This document shows positions 45,222 to 57,457 of a stretch of 64,000 bases of DNA, in pieces. Origin of the DNA: Aldrovandia affinis (Eukaryota > Chordata > Actinopteri > Notacanthiformes > Halosauridae); NCBI GenBank assembly GCA_029706075.1, contig JAINUG010000033.1:248001-312000 (forward strand). Direction: 5' to 3'. A program made the position numbers and the translations under genes. The notes under the pieces are model-generated. The model was not told where the DNA came from and did no database searches. It saw only the letters and a list, made by a program, of their open reading frames with translations. How positions within the stretch are numbered: position 1 is the stretch's first letter; every line of letters starts with the position of its first letter.

Positions 45222-45420
45222 TTTTTCAAGACGCGGGAGATGCTATTTTAATCATAAAACCGTACCCGAGCCGGTATATTGGAGACAATTCTGACGCTTG
45301 TATCTTTTTCTCCTTCCAAACAACTAAGATGACGTCATATACTTCCACAAGAAAAAGGGGAAAGAACATTCGATTGGAACAGTCCACTTATATAATAACG
45401 GAACTATTTTAGAGTTTACA
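45222..45420 (-). promoter_or_regulatory. ube2b promoter with consensus CRE
   Basis: Just upstream of the ube2b ATG (45219-45221). A perfect palindromic CRE, TGACGTCA, lies at 45330-45337, about 110 bp upstream, with CTTCC (ETS-like) motifs beside it and GC-richer sequence near the start. No convincing TATA box. CREB/ATF control is inferred from the motif only. Confidence 0.6.
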
Positions 45421-46125
45421 ACGTTACGGCTATGAAAATAATTTGGATTAAGATTATATATTCATTTTTATTAAATATTTTCTCCTCACTGATAAGCATA
45501 TATGTTTTATGGTTCAATACACCACCCCTTTCTGTGCAATACAATTGGTATAATCTAAACAGTAATAACACGCTTGGGGCAGTTAAAGGGTGAGGAATCG
45601 GATAGTGGAAGGTAGATGGCGAGTCAGCTTCGTTCCTCGTTTAAGTGGGAGATACACGTTTGATATTTATTTATTTGTTTGTTTTTTTTATTTATGTTGG
45701 GAACTCTGAAATGTACTAGTTATTTAGTGTAGCCTACTTTTTAATTTTAGCTATATATTTTTTCAGTGCATACTCTTAAACAGCATGTAATTTATGCCAC
45801 AATGACAAATAAATGGATCTTCCTTATTGAAGACTTCTTCAGTTGCGTGCATTTTGTATATTATAGTAACCGCATGTCAAATCTTTTTCAATATGACAAT
45901 ATAGATTCACGGATAATATAACACAACTACTGTATTGGTACCTTGCGATGGTATAGCTTTATGAAAGGTGCTCTGCTAAAATGTGTCAACAACTGCTACT
46001 TGTATGAGAGAGTTTCTGAAAAAAAAAAAAAAGTCAGGCTTGAAATTTTGTCTTGGTAGTTCTTGATAGAGCAAATTTTAAAAGTATAATTTAAATATAG
46101 CTGCATATATCCGTCATGTTGGTGA
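45421..46125. other. Intergenic, no feature recognised
   Basis: AT-rich sequence upstream of ube2b. No coding feature. Confidence 0.45.
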
Positions 46126-46380
46126 ACCTCAAGTCAAAGTCAAAGTGTTTTATTTATCAAGTGCACAGTGTAACACAAGGTCATTCTGAACAATAAAATT
46201 ATTGGGACATGGCAAGCAACAACTACGTAGTAACCAATAGCAGAAATATACATAACAGAAAAACAGTATACATTAAACATTAGTAGCAGTACCAGAACCA
46301 GTAAAAAGGGGAATATAGACAGTAAGAATAAGAGTTTTAAATATTGTAAATATAAAGTGAAGAAGTGCCTATTCAAAGAC
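46126..46380 (-). repeat. Possible dispersed repeat fragment
   Basis: CAAGTCAAAGTCAAAGTGTTTTATTTATC resembles in style the end of a common fish interspersed repeat. Neither boundary nor duplication was found. Confidence 0.3.
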
Positions 46381-49300
46381 CAACATTTTTTTAATAAACA
46401 AAAAATGAAAAAGGATTTGGAAAGGTAACACAAGATAGATTATACGCCACAGAAGTACATGTAAGTCTCCAACAAATGATAACGTCACTCAATTGAGTCA
46501 GGACAATGATTATTGGTTCCCGACAGAGACCTGGGTCTTTAGCTGAGATGACTGGTTCTCTTGCCGAGCACTGCAGATTACCACAGTTCAAAAACGTACC
46601 TCCTTTGCATACATTAATATTATTTGGGGTTCCCAAAGTATCTCATATCTATGGTACATACAAAATCATTCCTGTTATGATTCTGTCCAAATTTTGGATG
46701 TGATTTGGACATAATGCTCAAAATGAATGCAATCTGGTGTGCATACTGTACAGTTAAATTCAGCAAAATAACAATCATCAGCTACAAGTTTACTAATAGA
46801 GACTTGGAGACAATGGTTTCATTCAATCATCTTCTTCTTATTGTACTATATAATGTTATAATTTACTTACTAGACCCACCCTTGTTTAATAATTTCAAAT
46901 GGCGAATAATCATTTTGAAGAGTTGATTTCTAAACTTGACACATGACATACTAAAAACTACCTTTTTTCAACAGAATTAATTTGTTTTAGCTCACATTGC
47001 CATAGAGACCCAGAAAACCTGACGGGTTTAGAATGAGTAGGTCTCAAGTTGTGCATTCCTGCTAGGATTGAACCATTCTGTTTATAGAACTTTAGGAGCT
47101 CCTCACATTACTAACTCTTCATATGGTCAATAAGAGAATCACATCTTTCACTTTTCTTTGGGTTTTGGGGGCACCAATGCCCAATTTGCCCCAACAATTT
47201 AATTTATTTATTTCTATAAATACAATTAATCTAAACTCTGCTCAGCAGAAATGTTGGCAAACCCATCCTTAATTACATTCACAAATCCAGGCCACTCTCC
47301 AACATTGGGAACGAATATGCCAGGCTCATTTTTAGCATTTAGGCCCAGGACATAAATATAGCCTGAGCTAAGGGCAAAAGGGCTAGATTTCATAGAGAAT
47401 CTGGAGGATGTTCATTTAGCCAAGCAAAATGTTCACTTCATCTTTAAAACAGTACCCATGAGTTGGAAAAAAGGAAATGTCGCTTCACTACAGATAAGAT
47501 ATTTTATTTAGTTACATTTCTGGTTCATCAATCTGTTGGTCTGTGGAGGGATGGGACACCCAGGGCTATCCAACTACCCAATCAGTCCCAATGTGTGTCA
47601 AGGAAAAAGCTCTCTGGCAGTAATTGCAGTGTGTCAATAAAGACTGAAGCCGTTAGTGCAACACAGGCAACAATGTAAAAGAGCATGACAGAGTGCCTCC
47701 TTTCTATAACAGCTGTCTGCAGATGGAACGTATCCCTCCACCAGCCTGACAGATCTATTTACAACAGTCACTCTGTCACCCAAATGATTCATTATTCGCT
47801 TTATTACCATGCAGGGTACCACCAGATGAAACAAGAGCAACGTACATCAATACTAATCAGAAATGAAGCTATGTGATTATACTGCTAATTATTTAATTAT
47901 AGCCGTGCAATTATACTTCCAAATGTTCGACCATCATAATTTAATTATATCGCTGATTTACACACAAAGAGGCTGCAAAGTCCTGAGGAACAAAGGGACC
48001 TGCAGATGTCTCCAGTTCCATTACATTTGTGGTTGATTTAAGGGAGACTGCCACCGCCAGATTTATGGAGCAAACCACTGCAGCGGCCAGCAATGATGAC
48101 AGGCATGAGCAAAGAGTTGTGCTTCACTATATTTCACTCTCAGGCTGGCTTTGCACCTTTACTTTTCAGAATGGAATCTTCATTCCTAACTGTTCCCCCT
48201 TACCGTAACTCACATGTCAGTGGAATGATTTAAAGGGAATTACATGATTGGCCTATAATTCTCATGTCAGTGGACTTCAGCCAGGGCGTTTCAATGCATA
48301 AACCTTTAAATCATGGTTGTCTGCATTTTTTTTTGTTAGTTGCTTTAATGTAAAAAAAAACAAATGTAAAAATCATACATTGGGAATTTAGAACAGAAAA
48401 CCTGACACTCCCAAAAAACCAATTATATCTCTTAGAGGTTTTCCTGGATTGCAGTACTGCTTTTCAAAAATACACTTCAACAGTAGGACCTCCAAAAGGA
48501 AACAATTTATGTGCTTCTTAAATGCATCTACATGCAACAGACACCAGCATTGTGTGCAAAGCATGGCTTTTTCAGCATCTTTTTGTCTTTGTCCTATTGG
48601 GGTTCTACGTTTATGGAGCCTTTTGACCTGACACCAGCCAGACGCACACTTCCAGAACCTCATCTTTATCTAGGCCAGGCTCTCTGAAGTATAGCTCCAC
48701 AGGGGCCCACTAAGAAGCCACACATTTTCACACCCTGCAGGCTGATATGGTATGTCTGCCTACTCAGATATAAGTGCACCAAGAAATGCAAAACAAGGGT
48801 TCAATCACTCCTTGCCATAGTAGCATTGTATTACACTTCAATCACACACATGGTTTGTTTGTCCTCTAGGGTGAAATATAAATGATAGGTTAACCAGATT
48901 GTGTTACCTAGCAAAAAGTATGCAAAAGACTATGGCTATGGTACAGTATTTTACACTGGAAAACACATCTACTTCTGTTTGACTCGCCTGGGTTCTAGAC
49001 CAACCAACTTCATGTTAATCATTTGCCTCAAGCATAGCTGGCCCACAGCTAAGGTGTGTCAGTGGAGACAGCCATATTAACTCATACCAACTACATACTA
49101 AAAAAACAATACTACACACCACTCAGTTTTAGAACCACTCAGTTCAGAACGATTTAATGTTTCAATTGCTTATCCATCATGTTTTGAGCCTTATATGATA
49201 GCGTTGCATTTTACCCATTGCTATGGGGCAGTGAAGAAGATATCAGAGTAAAGGTGACAAGTCTGAACGAACGCAGTGAAAGTCAGCAGGAGACCATAGA

Positions 49301-49612
49301 GGACTGTGACATTTATGAGGCAGTCTGGTCCCCAAGCAAGTCCAAAGCCTTACCGTTGCATTCCCCCCAGAAAGCCATACCTCCTTACTTTCACCACACC
49401 ATCAATCAACGTCTGCAACAACCTGCTATTTTCTGCCCCCTGTGGTCTGGAGACCAACGAAGACCAGTCTGAAATTTGGTTTACAAACAAGTGGTTACAA
49501 CAAGGCTACATAGTGTACCTGCACAGTTTAACTGGCACACACAGGCCTTACTAGCCACTTCATCTGATCAGCCTAATTAAAATGTGAATATCCGGGAAAA
49601 CCTATAAAATAT
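46381..49612. other. Intergenic, no gene recognised (CDKL3 not found)
   Basis: No kinase motif (such as an HRD or DFG block) or splice-bounded exon was seen on either strand. In human CDKL3 lies between UBE2B and PPP2CA. Only short chance frames occur. Confidence 0.45.
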
Positions 49613-50189
49613 TGTGGTGTCCCCAGGGGTTGGGCGACACTCACGGACCTTGCAGAGGGCGTAGGCAAGTTCAAGAACACAGAGAGGCAGTATTCAAAAC
49701 AAAATGATAATTTATTAAACTATTAATCTTCTTGACAAACACTACACAAAACAAAGGGCAGGGTATTCGGGGGAATACAAACACAAAGTCCGCAATCTTT
49801 ATCTCGTTGTCAGTGTCCAAAATCCAGTTCCGTTATCCAGGTCACCTCCGTTATCCAGTCCGTAGTCAATCCAAAGGGGGGTCCTCAAAACAATCCAATT
49901 TCATACAAAAAAAATACTCCAAAAACACTTTTCCACTCTCTCTCTAAATTCCGGCTAGTCAAACGACATCACGGTTTCTCACTCTCCTTCAACACACTCA
50001 TCAACTCCTTTCCAAACACATTCCTACTCCTTTTCAATGGGTAATGTGAGTCAGCCCTTTAAATAGGCCTCGAAATAGCCTTCAGCTGGTCATTAGTCCC
50101 CATTGCTTGACTTCGTTCAGGTGTTACTGTGGCCTGCTGGGAAATGTAGTGTTTTCGGCTCCCATTTGTTGAAGGACCCGGCAGCCACA
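49613..50189 (-). mobile_element. LTR of a Gypsy/ERV-like element (probable 3' LTR)
   Basis: Minus strand, 577 bp, starting TGTGGCTGCC and ending GACACCACA, so TGTGG...CCACA inverted ends. Inside are a TATA-like TATTTAAA (50058-50065) and an AATAAA (49711-49716) in the order expected for U3-R-U5. Directly upstream is a purine tract AAAAAGGAG (50190-50198), which would be the polypurine tract next to a 3' LTR. No target duplication or internal pol gene was found; the rest is lost or unrecognisable. Confidence 0.6.
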
Positions 50190-50198
50190 CTCCTTTTT

Positions 50199-50893
50199 GC
50201 CAGTGTGATCAATCATAAGTATAAACTGAGCATATACTTATGCAGTGCAGATTGGTCTCAGGAAGGCATCTTTTGCAATTTGGGTTTGAGGTCAGGTGAC
50301 TGTGTGAATAAGACTGTGTTGAGAGATGTGGTTCCTATGCATATATTTGCCGGCAGGTCTGACAGACCAAAAAGAATGTCAAGCCCCTCAGCTGTGGCTA
50401 CGTGGGCAAATCAGCAGAATGGCACTCATCGTCAGATAAGAAAAGTGGTGTCTGTTTGAGAACGGCAAGTGTGAGTGTGAGATAAGTACACCCCCAGCCA
50501 CCTCCTGCCATAAACAATGCCTACCTGCATTTTCATCATATTACAGTAGAGGTGTCAGAAACACCAATAGGGTGAGACTTAGTTAGTAGAGTTATTATTA
50601 GCAAACACATGATTTACCAAGGTTGTTGTCAAAGCTTCCTTGTTGGAGAGAATACTATTCCTGCATTCACTGGTCCTGCTGAGTTATTGGTAAATACATT
50701 ACCTGGTGTTCTGCATTTTGAAACAAAGCAATATAGATTTAACAAATAGGTAGAAATCATTTTGACTTAAAGTGAAAACACATTTTGACAGTTTGTTGAT
50801 GTTTTGTTTGTATCTGGTCAGATGGAGAGTGAAGTCAAAGTGTATGCAAAAAGGTGAAATCTCAGAGCACTTCCTTCTACTACCCATTTTAAG
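50199..50893. other. Intergenic, no feature recognised
   Basis: May contain decayed internal sequence of the LTR element, but no protein match was seen. Confidence 0.35.
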
Positions 50894-50906
50894 CCACTAG
50901 ATGGCA
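50894..50906 (+). promoter_or_regulatory. CTCF-like core motif
   Basis: CCACTAGATGGCA fits the vertebrate CTCF core consensus CCASYAGRKGGCR at every position. Occupancy cannot be judged from sequence. Confidence 0.35.
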
Positions 50907-50939
50907 ATAATGTCTACAAATGTAAAAGTGACTTGCCAC

Positions 50940-52535
50940 ACTTTCAGCCGATGGTCTTTTTCTTTCGTGTATCGCCATCAGATGTCCAGCTCAGTGTCGT
51001 GCAGCCACGCCCTCCGAAGGAGGTCTATACAGGGGACAGATGGCGATTATGTGGTCGGCAGTCTGCTCAGGCTCCCCGCATGCGCATGCTGCGCTATCTG
51101 CCAGGCCCCACTTCTTCATAAGTGATTTGAAGCAGCCAACCCCCGTACATAGGTGGTTCAGCAGTGTCCATTGCCGGCGTGGTAGATCTTCTCCTTTGAC
51201 GCCATCTCCCGGGTCCCGGATGTAATGGTGGATACGTGTGGGCCCAGCCGACTCCCACTCCTGCTTCCAGGATGTCGCCAGCCATGCGTTTGTAGACAGG
51301 TCCTCAGAAATAGAACTAAGCATCTCTTGTGCTGCCTTATTGTAGGGGTGGCGGGACTTGAGTCTGCTTGGAGGCACTGCTTTAGTTGTAGTGTCATGCA
51401 GGATATGCCAGTAATGTTTCTGGGCTTTCCTTGCTAGGGCGAGGGTAGCAGCCTCTCGTCGGAGGCCGGCCGGGGCAATTCCCGCTAGGACTGGCAGGTA
51501 GGACACGGGGGTGGGCTTCGGGCAGCCAGTTATGGTCCGGAGGGCATTGTTGATGGCAGTATCAACCTTATTGACATGTGGACCTCTACTCCAGACTGGG
51601 GCACAGTATTCGGCTGCAGAGAAGACCAGGGCTTGCGTGGAGATTCGTAGTGTCCTGGTGGAGGCTCCCCAGGTCGTACCAGCGAGGCGACGGATAAGTG
51701 AGACCCTTGATGTCACTTTGGCCCTCACTTCTTCTAGATGTTGTTTGTAGGACAGTGTCCTATCCAGGCGTACACCGAGGTACTTTGGGGCTTGCTGGAA
51801 CTCCAGGCGCTTGTTATCAACGGACACATCCAGTTCCCTTTTCGCTTCCCTGTTGTTAAGATGGTATGCCGTCGACACCGTCTTACCAGTACTGAGCTGC
51901 AGGCGCCACCTGCAGAGGTAGGCATCCAGGATGTCCATATCCTGGTTGAGACCCTCTTCCACCGCCTTCCATGTTGGTTGTCATAGCATAATGGCCAGGT
52001 AATCCGCGTAACCGTATTTTCTGGATGTTGTCTCCGGTAGGTCGTAGATGTAGATGTTAAACAGCATCAGTGAGAGGACAGACCCCTGTGGAACCCCGCT
52101 TCTCAGTCTTCTAAGCCTGCTTTGCTGGCCATCGCTGGTCTGTAAGATGAAGCTGCGGTTTGACAGCATCTCCATGATGAAGTTCACCATATGCCGATCT
52201 GGGATTGTCCTCAGTAGCTTCAGGTGGAGTCCGCGGTGCCAGACGGTGTCATATGGCCTGGCTGTCAGGTTTTGCAGTATAAACTACCCCAGCTTTCCAT
52301 CTTTGGCCTGAAAGCTGTCTTCTATGTCTTGTTAGACTATCAGTAGTGTTACCTGGTCCGTCTTTCCCAGTTCTGCCTCTTTGACTCTCAAAAGGAATGG
52401 AAACCAGCCTGTTCCCTCGGGAGCTGTGGGTCCACTACTGGCTCGATGCGGCTGTAAATCATCCTCTCCAGTATATGGTATAGTATCAACAGGATTTTCA
52501 AGATCTTTTAAATAATTAATTTGAATGTACCACAC
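50940..52535 (-). mobile_element. Second jockey-like LINE, 5'-truncated
   Basis: Minus-strand reverse transcriptase C-terminal half plus 3' end. A 323-codon frame (51962-50991) reads into SVDNKRLEFQQAPKYLGVRL then DRTLSYKQHLEEV, ending in a C-x-C...H-x3-C cluster (CACGEPEQTADHIIAIC). Upstream in the same frame, 52190-51981 carries GVPQGSVLS and the active-site region as YADY. Beyond 52.2 kb the RT is further broken (ILERMIYSRIEPVVDPQLPREQAGF is legible in pieces). It belongs to the same group as the 25 kb LINE but a different family. Confidence 0.87.
50991..52190 (-). pseudogene. Reverse transcriptase pseudogene of second LINE
   Basis: Two same-frame open segments (52190-51981 and 51962-50991) are separated by a TGA. 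The catalytic YADD is YADY here, which would abolish polymerase activity. Frame breaks and stops occur upstream to about 52530. It is dead, whereas the copy at 25 kb keeps all catalytic residues. Confidence 0.85.
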
Positions 52536-53065
52536 TAAAGTACAACACCTAGTTACAAGTTACAAACAATAATAATAAAAAACAACATGTACACTTTTAA
52601 ATAAAAAACATTTAGACAACACACACTTTATACAAAATGTATTACTCATGACATTATATATTTTTGCAAGAGCAAAGATGCACATGGGTCAACAACTAGA
52701 AAATAGATGATATAAAATATTGCAGCTATATTGCAGTGTATATTAATGATTGGGGAGCATTAGATTGCTCTAAAAAAGGTTGGTATTTAGAGGCACTATA
52801 CTAAGGCATGTGCTGAGGGTTGTGTTACACCTGGATTAAGTGCAGCATGTATTGCATTACGCTTCAATATTTCCAAGAGACCCGAAGGCATGACTTAAAT
52901 AAACACAGTTGCTTTTGACTGTAACCACACAGTCAAACACTTCTGTCTCTCTAGTTATACCTCTAATAAGAGCTATAACAAGAGAGAGCTATAACAATAA
53001 TAACTATAATACGAGCTATAACTCTTATTGCTCTAACAAGAAAAAGTTTTTTAAAAAAATAATAA
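52536..53065. other. Intergenic, no feature recognised
   Basis: AT-rich, with ATAACAA/AGCTATAAC-type irregular repeats near 52.97-53.03 kb. Confidence 0.4.
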
Positions 53066-53066
53066 T

Positions 53067-53116
53067 TTATATATATATATATATATATATATCATATATA
53101 TATATATATATATATC
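53067..53116. repeat. (AT)n microsatellite
   Basis: About 24 AT dinucleotides with one central TC interruption. It forms a near-perfect palindrome and abuts the Tc1 fragment. Confidence 0.9.
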
Positions 53117-53500
53117 CCATCTGGAATGTGACTGATCGGGCACTCCTTAATTCTTCAGAAAGATAATGACCCGAAACACTCCTTGAAGTTGTGCAAGAAC
53201 TGCATCTGGTGAAGGAGGAACGTGAACAACTCAAACTAATGACCTGGCCTGCCCAGTATCCAGACCTCAATCCCATAGAACTTGTATGAGATGAACTGGC
53301 CAGAAGAGTCAAAGCAAAGCAACTTACAAGTGTGTCTAGGAATTTCTGCAGGAGAGCTGTGAAGACATATCGGAGGATTTCCTGCTGAAACATATTAACC
53401 GAAGGGCCCGTGTTTGTGAGGCTGTTATCACGGCAAAGGGTGGATATTTTGAGGAATCCAAGATTCAATTCAATTTTCTTGAACATTGCTTTGATGTTCC
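53117..53500 (+). mobile_element. Tc1-like transposon fragment (family C)
   Basis: The plus strand carries the C-terminal part of a Tc1 transposase in broken frames: LQKDNDPKHSLKLCKN (53150-53200, second catalytic Asp), WPAQYPDLNPIELVWDEL-type sequence (53240-53310, with the third acidic residue region) and the tail to about 53385. A TGA replaces the Trp codon in the VWDEL block. No inverted repeats remain. It is distinct from families A and B. Confidence 0.82.
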
Positions 53501-53589
53501 TTTAGTTTTTTGTTACATGTGTTTTTTGTTGTAATTTTCAAGTATTTACAGAAACGTATATAATGTAAAACATTATCAATTATGAGATA

Positions 53590-53740
53590 AACCAAGTTAC
53601 ATTTTACATGTTTACATTCTAGGCATCTAGCAGATGCTCTTATCCAGAGAAACTTACAAAATGTGAATTAATACATGGTAAGATTAATTATAGTCCATGC
53701 CAGAGATCAGTGTCGTGATACACTAATAGACATAATTGTT
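53590..53740 (-). mobile_element. L2-like LINE 3' end, second copy
   Basis: In reverse complement it reads CACTGATCTCTGGC, ATTAATCTTACCATGTATTA, then TTGTAAGTTTCTCTGGATAA and GCATCTGCTAGATGCC. This aligns with the 3' UTR of the plus-strand copy at 41.72-41.84 kb. Only the terminal 150 bp is left. Confidence 0.8.
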
Positions 53741-53849
53741 GGCAGCTGCAAACCATACTTGTAACACAAGGAGGGAAAACGTAGGTGTTTCAGCACCAGT
53801 GAGTTTCCAGCGGGTGTACTCAAATTTGACTGACTGGTACTGGTACTGT

Positions 53850-54051
53850 TTTCCATCACCATGAACAAAACAATCAATTATGGAATTTCTTGTGGAAAAT
53901 TGGTTGCAGAATCTATTTGTCTACTATAATTATCTTGTAGAATCTATGCTAAAGTGCATTGAAGCTGTTCTGGTGGCTCATGGTGGCCCAGCACCCTGTT
54001 AAGTGATTAAGGCACTTTATGTTGTTGTTTACTTTATTTTGGCAGTTATCT
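53850..54051 (+). mobile_element. Tc1 family A right-end fragment
   Basis: Contains TTATGGAATTTCTTGTGGAA, TGCATTGAAGCTGTTCTGGT, GGCCCAGCACCCTGTTAAG and the terminal ATTTTGGCAGTTATCTG, followed by TA. These match the family A ends at 36.9 and 58.2 kb (inverted). Confidence 0.82.
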
Positions 54052-54054
54052 GTA

Positions 54055-54975
54055 TATATATAACCATTGTGAGCGTTTGAAGCATTTCGAGAGCAAGATT
54101 CTTGATCTCGAAGCCCAATTTGCTAATCTTGACTGCAGAATTGGTAGAGTTCCAGGAACTTATTAGTACACCCTTTAGAAAGTTAGCATGCATGCCGAAG
54201 CAGGGTAGGGGGGAGACTCTAGAGCAGGTAGAGAGAGAGATTTGGGTGATGGTAGAGTGCAAGCATAGAAAAAGGCACGCACATGCAGAGGCGGCACCTC
54301 CAGAGTTTGTGGTGTCCAATCGATTCCAGCCCTTGCAGGAAGAGGGTCTGGCCCAGCCCTCTGTGAGTAGGAGGACTGATGAGCCCCAGGGCACCCTGGC
54401 AGCCATGCCACCCAGGAAAGGAAGTTAGTAGTAGTGGGGGACTCAATTATTGGAGGTGTAGACAGTATAGTCTGTTAGTGAGGAAAAGAGACTTGAATGG
54501 TATGCTGCACGCCTAGTGCCCAGGTCGGAGACCTCCTGGAACATGCGGACAAGCTCCTGGCCAGGGCAGGGGTGGATCCAGTGGTCATGGTCCATGTTGG
54601 AGCCAATGACATAGGTTCAGCAGGACTAATTCATTTATAGAATTAGGATCAAAGTTAAGGAACAGAACCTCTACGGTGGTCTTCTCTGGAATTCTACCAG
54701 TACCACGTGCTAGTAAAGGGAAGCAGAATTTGATATGGAGATTTAACACGTGGCTACAAACCTGGTGTTGGAAAGAGGGGTACAGGTTTATGGGGCACTG
54801 GGACTGGGTCAATGCCTGGAACAGCTTGCCAGGTTAGGTAGTAGAGGCAGAAACACTTGGGCTATTCAAGTCCAGGCTAGATGCAGTCCTAGATAGTCTT
54901 TAGATTATGACATGATGAGCCTAGATGGGCTTAATGGCCCATTCTTGTCATTATGTATTCTTATATTCTTCTAAT
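54055..54975 (+). mobile_element. CR1-like LINE, internally deleted, with SGNH-esterase ORF1 trace
   Basis: 5' part: a coiled-coil-like segment (FESKILDLEAQFANLDCRIG, 54089-54150). Then comes an SGNH hydrolase signature, with VVVGDSIIGGVD (about 54430-54465, catalytic Ser of GDS) and HVGANDIG (about 54593-54616, GxND block). CR1-type elements are known to carry such an esterase in ORF1. 3' part: WNSLPG...EAETLGLFKSRLD (54820-54885), the ORF2 C-terminal tail, then a 3' UTR ending in TATTCTTATATTCTT repeats. The endonuclease and reverse transcriptase are missing between them, so it is a short non-autonomous or deleted copy, with several stops. Confidence 0.8.
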
Positions 54976-57457
54976 TCTTATAATTAAATCACCATTGGAG
55001 ACAATAAGGGAATATGTCATGTGAACAAAGGATTGTAGATAGAGAATATAAAAACGGGAGTTAATTTGACACTGAACTTTTTCATCGCTTGAACTGTAGC
55101 TTTTGATTGCTTTTTTCTTTCTTTTGCAAATATTCTCATCCAGGTTTAATTTATGACTATTTCCATTTTTTGGTTGTTTAATAACCATAATTCCCTACAA
55201 TGATCTCCTCCATTTCTCATGGCAATTATAATGGAGAAACATGCTATGCGGCTCAGCATGTTATGAACAGCACTAAACTTCTCAATCTAAATTCTGGGGG
55301 CTCTAATTTTATTTAAATGATGACTGGATTATTTTTCTGCACTGTTACTAATAAGTGTTATTAGTTTTCTTTACTTTTTAACAGATTGTGATCTATAGAC
55401 ATCATGTTGTATATAGACCACATGTTGTATTTGTCAGCAGAGTATGTGTTCGTAATGAAATAACTAAACGCGCAGATAGAGCATTGAGACACGCTCCGCA
55501 TTGTTTTAAATGGCTTTACTAAATGGTTGTGATTCCCTTCTGGTTTTCCACTTGTCTTTGGTCCTTTATTCTGCCGACATATTGCAATGGTAAAGCGTCA
55601 AAAGAGAATACATGAACAAAAAATAATCATAACAACTTAACACATATGCATTCCCGAGTTCTGTCTTTTTGTTTATTTTAAGTGTTAATGATGTTCTGAG
55701 GTTTGATGTTGTTGGGTTGCATTCATTTACATTTAGGTTGACACTTGTCGACACACTACAAATTCTGGAGCTTATATTCATATTGAGTCCCACATAGGAT
55801 GAGAAAGTCCTTCTCTAGTGTTGTCTTTGGTGGTGGACACTTCTTACTGAACCGACTGTTCTGAGTGGCAAAAGCAAACTGTATTATTGTATTTTTACAT
55901 CCATACCACTGTAATATGCAAAATATATAGATTTATAGATGCATGGTTATGGATAGGTATGGATATGACACCTCTTTAAGCATATGTAAATCTTTGAATA
56001 TGAAGCAAATACTCATCTGACACAAATTCAACTGTGAACAGCAACTACGGCTTCTATCAAACCACAGACTGTTTTGCGCATAACTTTAAATAGCAAATTT
56101 AAGCAAGTGTGTTTTTTCTTACCCAGTATTTGTCTCCTTCCAATGACAATAAAGGTCAATAATAATAGAGAAAAAATGTGCCTGTCATAAATGTGTTTCT
56201 CAAAATTAATAATAAAATGCTTTGTGATTACACTGAACAGAGTATGCTCAGTTAACCCTGCATGGATAAGTCAGCTCTTAAGATTTTCAATCAGTTGCTC
56301 ACATTTGATACGCCTTGAGTTACACCATTAAGTAGGAATAGAAGGAAGAGAGAACTCACTCAAAATAACAAATTTCCCTTATTGAATGCAAAGCTATGGA
56401 AATAAACATAATACACATTATTGATTATTAATTGCAGATGCATGTAATAGAAAATAGAAACTCTAATTAATATCCCATATGGGTTGACAAGCAAAGACAT
56501 TTTGTGGAATATCAGTCCTATGTAGAAATTAGCCAAATGTTTCCACCAATTATTTTACTTTACATTTACGAATATGATGCAACCCTGGAGCCCAGCTAAA
56601 CATCCACTGTGTAGCATCCCTACAGAAGGGTAAGAATGTTTGAACTCTGTACTTTTATATATATACTCTCAAGTCTCTTTTAAAAACAGAGCATTTCTGT
56701 AGTTACAGTGAATTTTAAAATTATGGGGTAAAGGTGTCTTTGGTGGTATGGATTGTGAAAAAATATTCAAATGCATGTTTTGAGGCTTGGAAGTACAGAG
56801 CATGTCTGTTTAAATGGATTCACATACTTTGACATGAATTGACTTTTGATGTGGTTTCACCATAAAAGCAATGTGAAATACAGGTCTCCTGACATCAATC
56901 CATTAAATATGTTACTCTTGATGGAAAGCAGTGTGTCATGCATTTTTCTCAGAAATACTATGTGCTCAAACAGTTTGTCGTTGAACATGAGCTTGAAGAA
57001 ATCATATGGATTTTCTAAATTTTCTACAACAACTGGTCTTGCAATCTCTGTATTCTGGAATGATCAGATGAATGGCTTGTTCCCATTCTGTAGTCTACAT
57101 TTGCAGTGGTACAAAAATGACACTACATGATTCAGACTGAGTAAAATGACCATATTTCTATACTTTTTGTCATTTCCTGTCATCTCCAAGTCAGACAAGT
57201 GTGACCCGCAAGAAACACTCACAAAAACTGAAATATGAATGAAATGGAATCCACCTACAGGAGGAACTCAAATCACTGGAGTGGACCAAACTTCAAGTCA
57301 CATCCTAAGAAAGACCAATTTTGGGTTGAAACATTGTCTGGCCTTATACTAAAATTGGCAACAATGTTAGCTAAATAAATGCAGGTTTTCTCACAAATTT
57401 GTGTGACTTTGCCTTTCTTATCATGACATCCTTTCCTTCTGTCAGCTTTTTATTTTG
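54976..57457. other. Intergenic, no feature recognised
   Basis: AT-rich DNA. Only short chance frames (for example 56846-57130 plus) without recognisable domains. Confidence 0.45.

Noticed and set aside
46381..49612. CDKL3 expected by synteny
   Set aside because: No kinase motif or related exon seen on either strand; not annotated.
54102..54428. 108-codon plus frame as a gene
   Set aside because: It is part of the CR1-like ORF1 relic, closed by stops and continued in other frames.
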